Source: Zhengitettix transpicula (Eukaryota; Arthropoda; Insecta; Orthoptera; Tetrigidae). From it: a DNA stretch of 64,000 bases. The DNA lies in NCBI GenBank assembly GCA_037074705.1, contig CM073591.1, forward strand, positions 35,382,587 to 35,446,586. The letters are read 5' to 3'. The position numbers and the translations under genes were made by a program. The first letter of the stretch is position 1. The number at the start of each line of letters is the position of its first letter. A model generated the notes under the pieces. That model was not told where the DNA came from. It ran no database searches and saw nothing but the letters and a program-made list of their open reading frames with translations. This document shows positions 21,363-34,559 of the stretch, in pieces.

Positions 21363-21653
21363 CGAGGACTTAAGCTGCGACCGACGAGACAATACCTTCA
21401 TCATCCCCCTAGGCGAGCCCAGGCCGGGGAAAGAGGGTGTAGTTTTACAGGCAGCGGCGAAACCTTGATTTATTTCCACGGGGGCTTTGAGCCGGCTCCT
21501 GTAATCCCCTTTGTGTGTTCCCGTGGGATCAGAGCGGGGATTTCGCCTCCGTCCACTTACCGCTTCGGTGGAGAGAAAAGAGAGAAAAAAATACACACGG
21601 GGGTGCGCAATGGAATTTTTAGCGCTTTTAGAGGGATGTAAAGTGATAAACAA
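21363..21653 (-). CDS. Candidate coding exon, 97 codons, unknown protein
   Basis: The minus strand is open for 97 codons and ends on a codon boundary at TCCTCG followed by GTGAGT (donor 21362-21357). A second donor, GCG followed by GTAAGT, and an acceptor-like GGGGATTACAG lie inside, so the true exon could be only the left part (RSRLKAPVEINQGFAAACKT…). The block is clearly GC-richer than its flanks. There is no ATG at the start, so it would be internal or a 5' exon. The family is not recognised. GC-rich regulatory DNA is an alternative, since CTTTGAG and CTTTGTG TCF/SOX-like cores lie in it. Confidence 0.3.
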
Positions 21654-22987
21654 GGAAGAACTGACGGGACAACCCTTTTCGCGGTCCTAACATATTGCGC
21701 TACGGTTTAGTCCTCGGGATTTATTCGTTGTTATTGTTATTCAGTATCTTTACCTGAAGTGATAAACTTCGATAATGGTAAATGAATTCATGTCGGTGTG
21801 AGTATTTATAATTGTATATACAGATGGTACAAAGAGTTTTGATTGAGCAGTGTTCGGGACAATAATCACTTCTTTAAATTTCATGTTCCGATGAGACAAT
21901 GTTTCTCTCCTTACCGGCCCTGAAAATCACGCTGCAATACTAATAAATTTTATTTCCAATAAATAATTATGCCTTAAAGTGTGTAAATGTAGACAATCCT
22001 CATATATCACATTTTTAAATATTGTGTAGTATAAGAAATAATTAATTGTACTGATATTTTGTGAATAATTCTAAAAAAAATTAATTCACATTTCCAATAG
22101 TTACATCCATAATACTCTCTGAAGAAGAAGAAGTAGTGAGCTCAAATCGAATAATTGGAATAATATTAGTCACATCCCGCAAGAAATTCGAACAATAAGA
22201 GCAAATACGCTTCGTTCAGACCTTTAACAAGTTTTTAGAAACTGTAGTAACCAAATTATAAAATATTATCTCGGAAGAGACAACAGCGAACAATCGGTAG
22301 GGGGATGGAAAAAGTGAAGAGAAATAGATACGAAGTGCAGGGACTGAGAGTTTTTATATACTGAAAGTGAGGAGAGAGTTTTAAAGTAGGAGGAAACTTT
22401 ATTTCATTGTTTTGAGCTTTAACAAACTCGCATGTGGGAAGCGGCTTTGGTTTGGCCGACAATGCGGACAATTATTAACCTCTAGTTGTGCACAGAAACG
22501 AAACCAATCGTCCCTGCACGACAACGCTCGACCCTCAACTCTAAGATCCAGTATACATTGGAGCCCACAGATATCTAGACAGAAACGAGTACTAAATGTT
22601 CGTGAAGCTCTGAGAAATTTGAATAGTTATTTAATTTAAATTGTGTATATAATGTTTGTTTCATTATCACCTGTATTAATATTACAGTGTTTATTAATTT
22701 AATGATATTTTATTGAATGTTCAATATTTGTTTATATTTCTATCCATAAACTTTAAAATCCTCCATTAAGAAGTCTAATAACATAAATATACTATTGAAG
22801 AAACCCATAACAACTTTATCTTAAATTACATAACAAGAGAATTAAAAATTAACAATGAATTTACGTGCATGTATCTAGGCATTACTACTATTGCATTTTA
22901 TTCTTGAGTAATTTGTGTTCTCAATGGTAAATTACCGAAACTTTGATGTGTATTCAAAACGACCGACTAGTGAAAATATCAATTATA
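21654..22987. other. AT-rich stretch, nothing recognised
   Basis: Frames at 22256-22639 on both strands overlap one another and carry no motif. No repeat shared with the rest of the window was seen. Confidence 0.4.
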
Positions 22988-23749
22988 TCTATATAATATA
23001 AATGGTTGTATATTTGTATGTATGTATGTATTTTCGTTAAACTCTATACAAATTTTAACTCGTGGACAAAATGCAACAAAAATTGGTACACGTATTCTTG
23101 AAAACACGAGAAACGGTAATGACGGGTTGAGAAACCACTAGCATAAATGTGAAAAGAATTATAATTTTAAAAAGTGATCATTCAGTGATAAATTACTGCG
23201 CGCCAATATATCATGACGTCACCCGACAGAGAGAGACGTTATTACGCGACAAACAAAGGAAATAGTTCGATTTTTCCGAAATGAAATGAAGCAGAAATAT
23301 TTTCATTGAATAAAAGTATAATTCTATCCAGTAATACTCCATCGAGTGATAATAAAAAACAATACAAAATACTTTACAATCGTTGCGGAAAATGTAAGTT
23401 AATTTTCGTGCCATATTAGTGATTCCAAAATGGCGTCCATTTCTTTACATTGTGAATATAGCTAACAATTTCATAAATTCAATCTTTCGTAATGTCTGAA
23501 GACTGCAATATTCAAGGAGTATATTTATGTATTGGTAAAGAAATTCGGAGGTATGTATGTTGAGATTGATGCAATAAAATTCAATGTATTTTATAGCTGT
23601 TCAATTAAAGCACTATTGGTCGAAATTGTGTACGGAACTAGGAATAGTTAGATTTAGGTTGTGTCTTCTTGACTAAAGATTAATATAGAATTAAATTCTT
23701 TTTCGGGTTTATATAAATAAGACACGGGCAACGCCGGGCACTCAGCTAG
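22988..23749 (+). mobile_element. Non-autonomous Helitron, family H1, intact copy
   Basis: Starts TCTATATAATATAAATGG after an A and ends CTCAGCTAG followed by T, with the subterminal GGGCAACGCCGGGC that is common at insect Helitron 3' ends. It is 762 bases long, with no ORF, no terminal inverted repeat and no target duplication. Insertion between A and T fits Helitrons. The copy at 29944-31096 matches it end to end, including ACTGCGCGCCAA, TCATGACGTCAC and GCGGAAAATGTAAGTTA. Confidence 0.85.
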
Positions 23750-25303
23750 TTTTTAATAAATTAGCTAAGAGCCAAATATACAATTAAGAATTTGCAGATA
23801 TTATATGTTGGAACTCATTCAAACTCTTTTGGTGGAAAGCTCACTACACTTTAGATCTCCAGAATAAAACCAGAGTATTAGAATAGGAGAGTACAAATTT
23901 TATTTACATTTTATTGTTTAATCTGGTATCAATTTGCCATAGTTATGTATCACCCTGATTTGCCACTGAACTCGATTAGATTGACGCTGATTCTTCACTA
24001 AATCTTTGAACGTCAATGCAACCGTTTCCACCAGAATAACTTTTAAAAATATTGATATTAACCCTTCAAGAACGTAACAGACCCAATGTACTTTGTAAAT
24101 CACACGTTATTCCTAACTTATTTCTTATAAACGTCGATAATATTTTGTTACATACTTTTCATTACCCTTTTGTAGCTTATCGGCCGGCCATATTTAATGG
24201 CCTACTGATATCTGGGCTTCCCGTTAATTTACACATATTTATTTTAACACGAATAATCATAAGGACATTTTTCACTTACTAAATAGTCGCATAGAACAGA
24301 ATCCATCGACTCTGATGATAAATAAAATAATTATAATCTGCAATGATAACATATTCTCGTATGCCTTATTTTTTTCTGTGGCCTTTTCGAATAATTTTCT
24401 TGCTTGCCTCATGCGTGAACGTTATTTCGCCGAAACTTCCCCGCCAACTCTGTCGCTTACTTACCCACTAGGCTATTTATTTATTGAGGGAGGGTTTGAT
24501 CAGGGCGATACTTTGTGCACTGAGACCTCATGAATTGTCTAAGGCGAGCCAAGTGCTTGAGTATTCATGCCTTTGTGAACAAAGCGCTAACGCCTACTAG
24601 GTTATTCTGTCTTCACAAAGTCGTCGGCCTCGTTCTCCTCCACCCTTCGACTAACTTCCCCTTGTACACACTAACTTTGCGTTTTACTTTTGTGTGAATA
24701 AACTAGATTTCCGATTATCCGATAAAAGAAATCAGTTCCCCAAAGGATGGAAATGAGGTTAGTTTAAAATTCGTTGCACACCTCCTTATACTGTATTGTT
24801 TCCCTCCTGTTCAAACCTTTCTAATCAGGCGTCATGTCGATTGCGGCTCTTGAGAACACAACAGGTATGTCCTACAATATGTAGCATTAGTAACTGTAAC
24901 TTGCACGAACGCAACCTCCTTTCAGAATGTAATTTTTTATACGAAAAGTGGGGTTTTTATTGATTATTTTTAAGTTATTTAAATTTATGATTATTTATCT
25001 CTGAAAGTATTTAATTATATTTCAGAATACAATAATTAATAATGTATATATTGTTAACACAAAAGGACATTACCTTTCTGTTATTATCAATTTAAATACC
25101 CACGGCTATTTTACAAACATAAAAAAACGATAACGAAACAGAGACAATTTCAGACAGGCGTTGGTGGTCATATAGCATTCATGAACCAACTTTGAAGGAA
25201 TTATCTTCCGGTTCATTACCACTTGCACTTCTTGGAAATGGTCACGCAGCTTGACTAAGGTACTCGCTGGTAGAACAATTCCTCTTTAATTTATAAAAAC
25301 TAA
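23750..25303. other. Unassigned stretch
   Basis: AT-rich with a GC-richer patch at 24400-24850. Two sites, CCCACTAGGCTAT (24467) and CGCCTACTAGGTTAT (24591), resemble each other, but no element boundary is clear. No gene is recognised. Confidence 0.35.
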
Positions 25304-25828
25304 CTTCGCCAGAAGCCGAGTAGGAAAGATACGAAGAGGCTACCTTTGGGGATACCTTTTCCTCTCCGATTTTGAACTAAGGTTCCCACGAGCCGAGGAA
25401 CCTCGGCCTGTTCTGAGAGGTGTATGTTCCGGGGTCGCAGACCTTGAGCATACGGTAAGAGTTGTCCGCTATTCCCATTGGAATAGTCGGCCAGCTGCCT
25501 CCTTGCCTACTAAACTGGTCGAGGCACGGAGAAGGGAATGCTGCGTCCCCACAGCAAACTCCTCTTCCGCTATCGGAAGGGCGAAGGACAAGTACCCAAT
25601 GCCCAACCTACCTGATGCAGGTTTTTCTAGGGTTTTCTCTGCATTACTTTTAGGCGAATGCCGGGCAGGATCCTTAAAATATAGCCCGGGGGCCCTAGTT
25701 AACCCTTGGCTACCTCCCTCTACCCTTCCGCATCCCCCCTTTCAAATCCCTTCCTATGCTATTAAAGGGGAGTTGACACTGTGTGGATTACCCTCATGTA
25801 GCCTGTAACCCTAAAAAAAATAAAAAAT
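25304..25828 (+). mobile_element. Family S retroposon with A-tail and target duplication
   Basis: Sense strand is plus, and the 3' end GCCTGTAACCC runs into an A-rich tail (25812-25828). AAAACTAA occurs just upstream (25296-25303) and again just after the tail (25829-25836), consistent with an 8-base target-site duplication and target-primed integration. The 5' end begins within the AGATACGAAG block, so the 5' palindromes are missing. A 101-codon frame (25503-25808) runs through it but is not conserved in other copies. Confidence 0.9.
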
Positions 25829-28588
25829 AAAACTAAATCTTTAAAATTCCATTTTTCCATAAACTCTTCAAAACCTCGCTAGATTCTCCAAATACCAATT
25901 TATACCATCTTAAAACCAAAAATTAACCAACTCTCCATAACCTAATTATCCATAACCTCCCCAAATTTCACTCACTCCTGCTCCTAAATCAATTCGTAAC
26001 ATCCCCGAACCGACTAACTTCCGTTTATTCTGCCAAATTCCTTCACACCTCGGTTTTCCGAAATTTCCTCCCAAAGGGTCCTGGATTCAGCTCTTTTTAT
26101 CCAATAGGAATCAGACCGCGGGGTGCCAATCTGGTGGAGCGTCTTATCTGAACGTGTTAAAATATTGAGACCAAAGATTAGCATACGCCAGACACTCACA
26201 ATATTTTAATCCGCACCTCGGTGGGAGTGTGAGTACGTGTGAAGCGAGCATTGACTCTCGCCAGACTCAACCGAGAATATTAATTGCTCCTAATATTTTC
26301 TTTCGTAAAATAAATTAAAATACATAAATAAAAAATAACATATCCCGCTTGTGTACACTACAAGTAAGGAGCAACCTAAGATGTTTAATTGGAATTTTGA
26401 GTATTTGAATATTAAACATTGGTTGCCCAAACTTAACATGAAACAAAAATATATTGTATTCACAAAAAAATAAAACGTAATTAAACGTGCTAGGACTCAG
26501 CGTTTCCAATTATTTTCTGGTAATGGTGATTATATTTTAAACCAATGAGCCTTTTAACTTTATTTACTATGTTCATTTGAAAGTGAACTTGTTAATGCAA
26601 GATGGCGTTTCTTGGAGTTTTTGCGGAGTCCAGAAGTCGGTTCGGTTAACCGCAAGTAGTTGGGTCGCCGAATTGTTCCCGTTAATTGTCCGCTTCCAAC
26701 AATTAACTACGTAATATCTCCGTCAAAGTATTCTTCCACGATATCTCCTTAAATCTACACTACAACCAAATTAACAGGTTATCTTACGTATACTGTATAA
26801 AACTATTTAACTATCCTTTTTCTCTATCAATTTCATGTCTCTAATTGTGTGTTTATCTTCTGCCTTCCTGTTTTATGATTATTTCAAATTGAGTAGGGAG
26901 TGTTTCCTTTATTTTAACAATCTTTCGGGATTACGAAGAGATTGAACGCTCATTCCGTCTAGTTTCAGTTTGAAGAAAATTTTATTCTCGCATAAGGAAA
27001 AATGAGTAATTAAAATGAAATATTATGGGATTCGCGGTGAGAGAATAAGAAGATCAAGAGAGGAAATTAAATTCATATAAGAAATAAATTGAAAATATAA
27101 GACGTAAGTAGAGAGTTTGTTAATACTCCCGTACTAATTAGTCTTTATTAAGTGTCCAGTAAGGTGAATTTTTTAATAATTCATTACAAAATTAAAATTG
27201 TAAATGTTTACGTTTATATCATTAAGACAAAATATGAGAAGATTTAAATCATATTTTCTTTAACTTACAAGATTTATAAACAGAATTTTATAAACGGTGA
27301 TTTTTTAGATAAAATTAATGCGAAAATGTAGTTCTCAACGGCAGTAACAACCTTTGGTATTTTAGTGACGAAAGTATGGAGCATACGCCAATTATTAATA
27401 CGATAGCATGCAATTTTTTTTCTTTCGGTTTCCTGTTGAATGGATGCTGCTCCCTTGCATTAATTAGAAATTCCACAGTTGCAGTTAACTAACTGCCTTT
27501 CTACCCACCTATTCGCAAATGCCGACACTGGTGTGTCAATTATTATTTACGAAAGAGTTGTTTAAATAGAATAATTACAGAATGTCGGCCACCGACCCGT
27601 AATTAAATCCACTTGTTGTGTAATTAATTTTGGAACACACACACACACACAGGGCACGGCATAATTTGAACGATATTACGCAAAAACAGGGAGCTGAACC
27701 TTTTGTTTGCAGAGGAAACCTTTCCAATTTTATATTAAATTAATATACGCCAGAGGAACAGCCAGTTAGGCACGTTTAATTAATATTATAAATTATTAAC
27801 AACAAATTGAATTGCTTTCACAAAGTCAACATGCTGTTTCTCATTAACTGCTGGGAAAAATAATTTAAAAGCCTGATATTTTGCTTCTCGTCGGGTAACT
27901 TTTATGAGTTTTAGTTTCCTTGAAAGAGATTATTGATTATGGCGACTTAAAATATAGTTATTTACATATATGAAAAGTAGTCAATAGAAGAATTCATACA
28001 GAAATCGGTAAATAGCTGAGATTCTTTGAAAATGAAGTGTAACTATTTAAAATCACTACGATCGAATTTGTTCCTGATTTACCATAGCGTAACATAAGTA
28101 TTTTTTTTATGAATGAATTGCATTTTAAACAAATAATTTGAATATCTTCATATCGTGAGAGGATCATTAAGCAAACACTCACAGTGACACACAAACTACA
28201 CGTAGGTTATAGCTGCATGTGTCCAACGGACTTACACGGCGGACATGTTACCAAACGTCACGAGCCTAACGTGAACGGCAAAGTGATAACAACATTTGAG
28301 GGCAGTAAAATAGTGCAGGACAACAATAATTAAATTAAATGGCTACCGGTCATGAGCTGTCCTTCAGCATGATAGATTCCGTGGTAACTATTGCTTTGGA
28401 ACGCGTTTACGACAACGTTAGTCGTATAGTTCTCAGTGACTTTAGTAAACGAAGACAGGTAAATTATAATTAAGATGAGAATAAAATGATAATTTTGTAG
28501 ATCACTAATATCAAACGAAGACATGACCCTATTCCTTCCCAGTGTATTGCAGTGACTTGCAGGTATGACACAGCCCGTTTCCTTCCAG
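25829..28588. other. Unassigned AT-rich stretch
   Basis: No gene or family repeat is recognised. An (AC)n tract of nine units lies at about 27634-27652. Frames are short. Confidence 0.4.
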
Positions 28589-28628
28589 CCGAAACCTCCT
28601 AGAGTCCGGATTCCTTCCTGTCGTTTTC
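28589..28628 (+). CDS. Possible 40-base exon, very weak
   Basis: Flanked by a good acceptor, CCCGTTTCCTTCCAG, and a donor, TTTTC followed by GTAAGAC. Two of three frames are open (PKPPRVRIPSCRF in one). At this length a chance pairing of splice consensus sites is likely. Confidence 0.15.
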
Positions 28629-29943
28629 GTAAGACTTGCCCGCCACCATAACCTTAGCAGGAAGAGTCACAAAAGCATCAATAAATATTTTCAATATCCT
28701 ATTCAATTATTACGAGTTTAAAATGGACGTTTTCCGGATTGGCTCGCAATTTTTCCTTACGTCATCCTTTATTCTAAAAAACGGGCATTGGTTTATAATT
28801 CATAAAGGAATTCGCTTAAAATTACCGAAAATACCTCAAAAATAAATTAAATTGATTTTTTAAAATATTTAATGGCGAATTCATGAGTGATTTTTATTAA
28901 CAAGTTTTTAAAAAAATTTAGACTTAATAAAATTGAATCATCTTGTGTATTAGCTACTGGTACAACAACATTTATACTTAAATGAACACAATTAACGTCT
29001 ACAAAGACAAATAACAAGTCATTAACGACTCGTTAATATTCTTCCATTTTTAAAGAGCAATTTAAAATAACCAAATTATTCAAATCTTATTTATAATACA
29101 GTTTATGACCAGTTTCAGAAAGTATATTTAATTAGTTTTAAAAAAATAACGTTTTGGTACGAATTTTCTCTTTCTTAATCTTCTAAATTAAATAAACTGT
29201 CTGAATCTGGTTATTAACTGCATTATTAAATGGTGATTGTTTTAATGTTATTGAATTCTTCAACTATAATTAAAATAAAAATGGGAAATTTATCCGAAAG
29301 CTTAGAAATATTCGATATATTTTCGGGTATGTTTTATCGGGTTTCCAAGATCATTTTAATATTTTTGTTTGTTCAAGGTTTTTTGTAATATTTTAAAAGA
29401 AATATTTGGAGTAGCTTTCTTTATTTTACACACATAATAAGGATAATAATTACATTAAGATAGCATACATGGAAATATATTTTTCTAAACTATCATTAAT
29501 TAAATTGTTCTTATTATATTTTATTGTACTTTTAGTAAATTAAACATGACAAGAAAATAAAAATTCACGATGAAAATACAATCCACTGGTCAGGTAGTTT
29601 TGGTAAGGAATCGGGATATTCCCGAAAATACAACCCCGTCCTAGATTACGTAGGTTACTTGAAGCAAATGGTACACGAGAACCGACAATGGCATTCAATG
29701 ATTTGTATATTTGTTTGCAGGTATTACTCAGACGTTAGTTCAATAATGTGCTAGTGCTAGTGCAAGTCATATAATAATATATTGGAAGCGCACACATGCC
29801 GTATACCTGACGAACGCCGTCGTTGTAAATTAAATATTTTTTGTAATAAAATATATAAAAGTCTTCTGACTCAATGCCATTTATTATATTATTATAACAA
29901 AAGTTATATGTATTTCATGATTAGCTATAATTATGATTATTCA
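28629..29943. other. AT-rich stretch, nothing recognised
   Basis: No splice-flanked block and no repeat from the families in this window. Frames are short and AT-driven. Confidence 0.4.
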
Positions 29944-31096
29944 TCTATAAATAAAAAAGGGTTGTATAATTGTATGTATGTATGTATGTATTTACGTTAA
30001 TTTCCATACAAATTAAAAACCCGTGGACACACTGTAACGAAACTTGGTACACATATTCTTAAAAACACGAAAACGGTACTATGGAGCATGAGAAACCCCT
30101 AGCATAAAAGTGGAAAGAATTATAATTAAAAAAATATTATCATTTTATGTTAAATTACTGCGCGCCAAGAAACCATGACGTCACGCGAGATAGAAGTTAA
30201 TACGCAACGAACAAATGAAATAGTTCCTTTTTTCGTAATGAAATAAAGCAGAAATCTTTCATGAAATAAAACGTATAATTTTTAACAGCAATACTACATC
30301 GAATGTTAAAAAAAACGATACGAAATACTTTACGATCCTTGCGGAAAATGTAAGTTACTCTCCGTGCCATATTAGTTCAACATGGCGACCATTTGTTTAC
30401 ATTTTGAATCTAGCTAACAATAACAACAATTTAATCTTTCGCAATGTCTGAAGACTGAGGGACAATAGTATATTTAAGTATTCTATTCGTAAAGAAATTC
30501 GGAGGTATGTTTGTTGTGATTGATGCAATAAAATTCAATGTATTTTATCTCTGTTCAATTAATGCACTATCGCCGTTTTTGAACTAAGGTCCCCACAAGC
30601 CGAGGCACCTCGGCCTGTTTTGAGAGGTGTATGTACCGGGGTCACAGACCTTGGGCATACGGTAAGAGTTGTTCGCTATTCCCATTGGAATAGTCGGCCA
30701 GCTGCCTCCTAAACTGGTCGAGGCACGGAGAAGGGAATGCTGCGTTCCCACAGCAAACTCCTCTCCCGCTATCGGAAGGGCGTGGGACAAGTACCCAATG
30801 CCCGACCTACCTCATGCAGGTTTTTTCTAGGGTTTTCCCTGCATTTCTTTAGGCGAATACCGGGTAGGATCCTTAAAATATAGCCCGGGGGCCCTAGTAA
30901 CACTTGGCTACCTTCCTCTAGTCTTCCGCATCCCCCCTTTCAAATCCCTTCCTATGCTATTAAAGGGGAGTTGCTACGGAACTAGGAACATTTAGATTTG
31001 GGTGAAATCACTTCTTGACTAAAGATTAATATAGAATTAAATACTTTTTCGGGTTTATATAAATAAGTTCATGGGAAACGCCGGGCACGCAGCTAG
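29944..31096 (+). mobile_element. Helitron family H1 interrupted by a retroposon fragment
   Basis: Starts TCTATAAAT after an A (29943) and ends CACGCAGCTAG followed by T (31096). It aligns along its length with 22988-23749 except for about 403 inserted bases (30571-30973) belonging to family S. The GTATGTATGTATGTATG run near the 5' end and the GGAAACGCCGGGC element near the 3' end match the other copy. It is non-coding and non-autonomous. Confidence 0.85.
30571..30973 (+). mobile_element. Family S fragment nested in the Helitron, both ends missing
   Basis: Plus-sense internal part of family S, from GTTTTTGAACTAAGG to TTAAAGGGGAGTTG. The last 40 bases and the A-tail are absent, the 5' palindromes are absent, and no target duplication is visible. 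About 14 Helitron bases (TGGTCGAAATTGTG in the intact copy) are missing at the junction. Confidence 0.88.
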
Positions 31097-32380
31097 TTTA
31101 AAATAATAATCAGTGGGCTTAAGATAATATAAAATGTACTAAGTAAACAAACGACGTAACAAGTATGAAACATAACAACAAACGACAGCATGATATAACT
31201 AATTTGGCAATATAATAATATTTGATATTTTTATTTTATAGTATTGAATGTGCATTGCTGAAACCATGCGAATTAAATTGGTTTCATGTAAATAAACATG
31301 GAACAATTAAGGCAAATGATGCTCGTTTTTGACGTATAGTATAGTAGGAGAGTGTTGAAAAGAAAATGATGTAACAAAATGAACCGTGAGAAACCTTTAG
31401 AAAAAAGCTAGGGATGGAAATAATTTTATTAATAATTCTCACAATAAAGAGAAGAAATTTAGTGAGGCTTATATCACGAGTAAAATTAAGACAAATAACC
31501 CGAATGTAATTGAGACTCTTAATGGCGGTGGATGCAGTATACACTATAAAAACGTATATTGGGGATAGCAATCTTATGGAAGAAAGAAAAAAAATTCGTT
31601 TGATATTTTCAATGATGTATCATGTTACTTTGTAAGAAGTGTCAAGTTTATATCATCGGGTTAAATTTCTGCAAATAAATTTTAATTAATTTGTGTGGTT
31701 TTCGTTTTAAGTGCGCCTGTCTGTCGGCAGCAGGCCTCAATGTTGCTTCAGCACGTTTTGTTTGAGCGGAGACTTGCAAGGCGAGGACAGGATTTATGGC
31801 ATCTGCTGGTCTACTGTACTGTGTGGTAAGATGTACGCCTCCATTGACTACCTTAACGAAGTACAATGAAATATCACACAGGGACGCCAATCCCCTCTAA
31901 ATTGACGGGCCGACAAACCTACAGGACGGCGATTAAAAAATAACCTTCCCTGATGGACACAGCTGCCAAGTTTTCCTTCCATTCACAACGTCCCTACTTG
32001 GAATTGTTCTACAACTAGCTGCAATCTTTATGCAAGGAAAGGCGTTGTTCCGTTGTGACGGGGAGAAATCTCACGATGGAACATCAGTCAACAGTTAAAC
32101 ACACAACAAACTTATTTATTCTGATTTTTGACACGGTATCTATTTTTCATCAGACATTTTTTTGATTTATACAATTGAGATATATTAATTACTTATCAAG
32201 TTAAGAATCTATGAATTTTTTTCGGTCTCATAAAATATACGTTTTTAGAATTAATTTTGGAGTACAAATTCGGTTACTAAGTGGGTTCCCTGTTTTCCAT
32301 TTAATAAATTGTTTTCATGAGTTTCGCTGCAAAGGTTGAAAGATCGAAATCTGAACCCAACGAATTGTTTTTAAGTATAT
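31097..32380. other. Unassigned; one GC-richer patch
   Basis: 31690-31920 is less AT-rich. Its minus strand stays open for about 80 codons (…PADAINPVLALQVSAQTKRA…) without an ATG, a clear splice pair or a recognised family. The rest is AT-rich. Confidence 0.3.
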
Positions 32381-33306
32381 TGTAATAATACAAAATAATG
32401 GGCTATATTTAAATGAAAGAGTTTAATTTACAAACAAACAAATTTATTATCAATGTTAAAAAAACAATTACACAATTTAAATATCTCAGGGTCTCTACTG
32501 GGTTTGATAATGGCGAATCATTTTATTTCTCAACTTAAACACAAATTCCAATTTAAAAGAGAAACGATTTACTCGTCAATTAACTATGACGAAATTTACT
32601 TGTCAACGAAATTAAACTAAAAAGATGGATTCTAATTACAATTTTTTTTATCAATAAGAAGAAAACGAAATCTGACGTCTATCTTTTAATTAGGTTTACA
32701 TAATTATTTGTTTTATATTGTTACTCACGGCAGCATTCCAGGATACCTTGTACTTGACGAAATACTATGGCCGTGTTTTGCACTGCTTCTAAAAACTCAC
32801 AGATTCTAAAATTAATATTTTTAGATAAAAAATCAGGAACCAGGATAAACTTCCTTTCGTCTCTCTCTCAATTGACTTCTGCTACTTCTGCTCGGCTATG
32901 TGCACCAAAAACCTTTTGTGATTAGCAGGTTTCGTAGTTCTGCTCGTGTGAATATTTCGTCTTGAGCAAAATGTTCATAGACCAATCAACGCTGCAAATT
33001 TACTTTAAATATTTGAAATTGTCTTGTCTATTTCCAATACCACCAAATCTGTCGTGTCTGATTGCCAACTCTAACTTCTCAATATCTTCCTGCGACCAAA
33101 CCTTCCTGCTAATGCGACCTCAACTCTACAATATCATAATGTGAACTGCCACTCTCTCGTAATTTTGAGCGCGCATTGTTTCTTCCGACGAAGGAAACAA
33201 TACCTGGCTACATTGTTGCTGTGTTCTGTACCGCCGTCAAGAATAGTTTCTCAAACAATTTATTTTTGTAATTTCTCAATTAATGCCTTAATTAATTGGC
33301 ATTAAA
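32381..33306 (-). mobile_element. Solo LTR, family L copy 2
   Basis: Inverted relative to copy 1. The plus strand begins TGTAATAATACAAAATAATG and ends CATTAAA, so one terminal base has mutated. ATAT flanks both ends (32377-32380 and 33307-33310). Blocks matching copy 1 in reverse include TCTCTACTGGGTTTGATAAT, AAATCTGACGTCTATCTTTT, ACTCACGGCAGCATTCCAGG and TTCTAAAATTAATATTTTTA. It is closer to copy 1 than the other three copies are. No internal retroviral-type region is adjacent. Confidence 0.8.
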
Positions 33307-34504
33307 ATATATATTTTTTACACGACAGTTTAAAACGAGGAAAATAACAAAACCGTCCTAAATAACTACAGAGTTTCCATAAAACTCTTTACAAAATTTG
33401 GAAATGTTGCTTGGCTTTTTTGGAACTGTTCTTTGATGCCGATTAGTTTGTTTAATTTTCCTGCTTGAGGCAACCGAAATAAATATGAGTGAGTGACACG
33501 GTCCACTCCTATTTCTATTTTCCCTTAAACTAGTCTATCGTAATGCCTAAATATTTACAGCGATTAACAGTTAATTCAGCACGTCATCGTTCCACATTTT
33601 CAAATAATTATTATTATCTGCTGATTCAAGTTTCAATGATTCTAGTTTTATGTTCTGATTAGGATTTGGAGTCGATGCCATTCATTTTCAGTGAATACTA
33701 TTCGGACCGAAAACAAAACTTCAATTTGCCCACTGTGTTTTAGCTCGACTATTACTAACTCGTTTTTAACATAATCTCTATTCGGATGACTAATTAAAAA
33801 CATTGATTAATCTGAATAATTTGTTGTTTTTTTATAAAAATATTGAAAATATTTACGTGACATTTTAAACTTGACTTAAAAAATTGTGTAATCAGTAATT
33901 TATTTCCGTGGCTTTCAAGGTGAACGATTTTTATTATGCTCCGGGACAAATGTTTACCTTACCGCGAAGAACATTTCAAATTGGGATTCATTTCTCGACC
34001 GTTGCCTGGGAAATAATTGCAAATTGAGGCATATATATCGCTTAACGGTAATCAATTAACAAAATTGCTGGAAATGTTCACTGTTTTTGAGGTCCGCTGC
34101 TTGATACGATTGTGTTGGAGTACAAAGTCGTGATTTGTATCAATCATTCGGTTGAAGCTGTAGTGATGTAACGAAATGCAAAATGTTACCATGCTTGTTT
34201 ATTAAAAATCTGTAGAACGCATCGCGACTAGAAATTAAGGTGAGGAGTCGTAAGTTTTTTAATGAAACAAAATATATTTGTTCTCAAATAACTTTAAAAA
34301 ACTGTTGAATATTATATATTTGTATTCCTAGAGACTAACCTTGAAATTAACCGTTCATACAATCGGGCGAAATAAAGGAAAGTTGATATTCAATACACAT
34401 GACAAAACAGTTACCTGAATGAGGTTCAACTTTGAGTTCGGGTAGACATACGAAAGAATTTGTACATTTTCTGAAGCCAAAATAAATATTAGGCCCACGC
34501 ATTA
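33307..34504. other. AT-rich stretch, nothing recognised
   Basis: No supported gene or repeat; frames are short. Confidence 0.4.

Positions 34505-34556
<52 letters not shown>
34505..34556. repeat. (AT)n microsatellite
   Basis: About 50 bases of TA/AT alternation interrupted by a single G near 34521. It directly abuts the A-tail side of the next retroposon copy. Confidence 0.95.

Positions 34557-34559
<3 letters not shown>

Noticed and set aside
25503..25808. 101-codon ORF across a family S copy
   Set aside because: The frame is not shared by other copies; it results from local changes in one copy.
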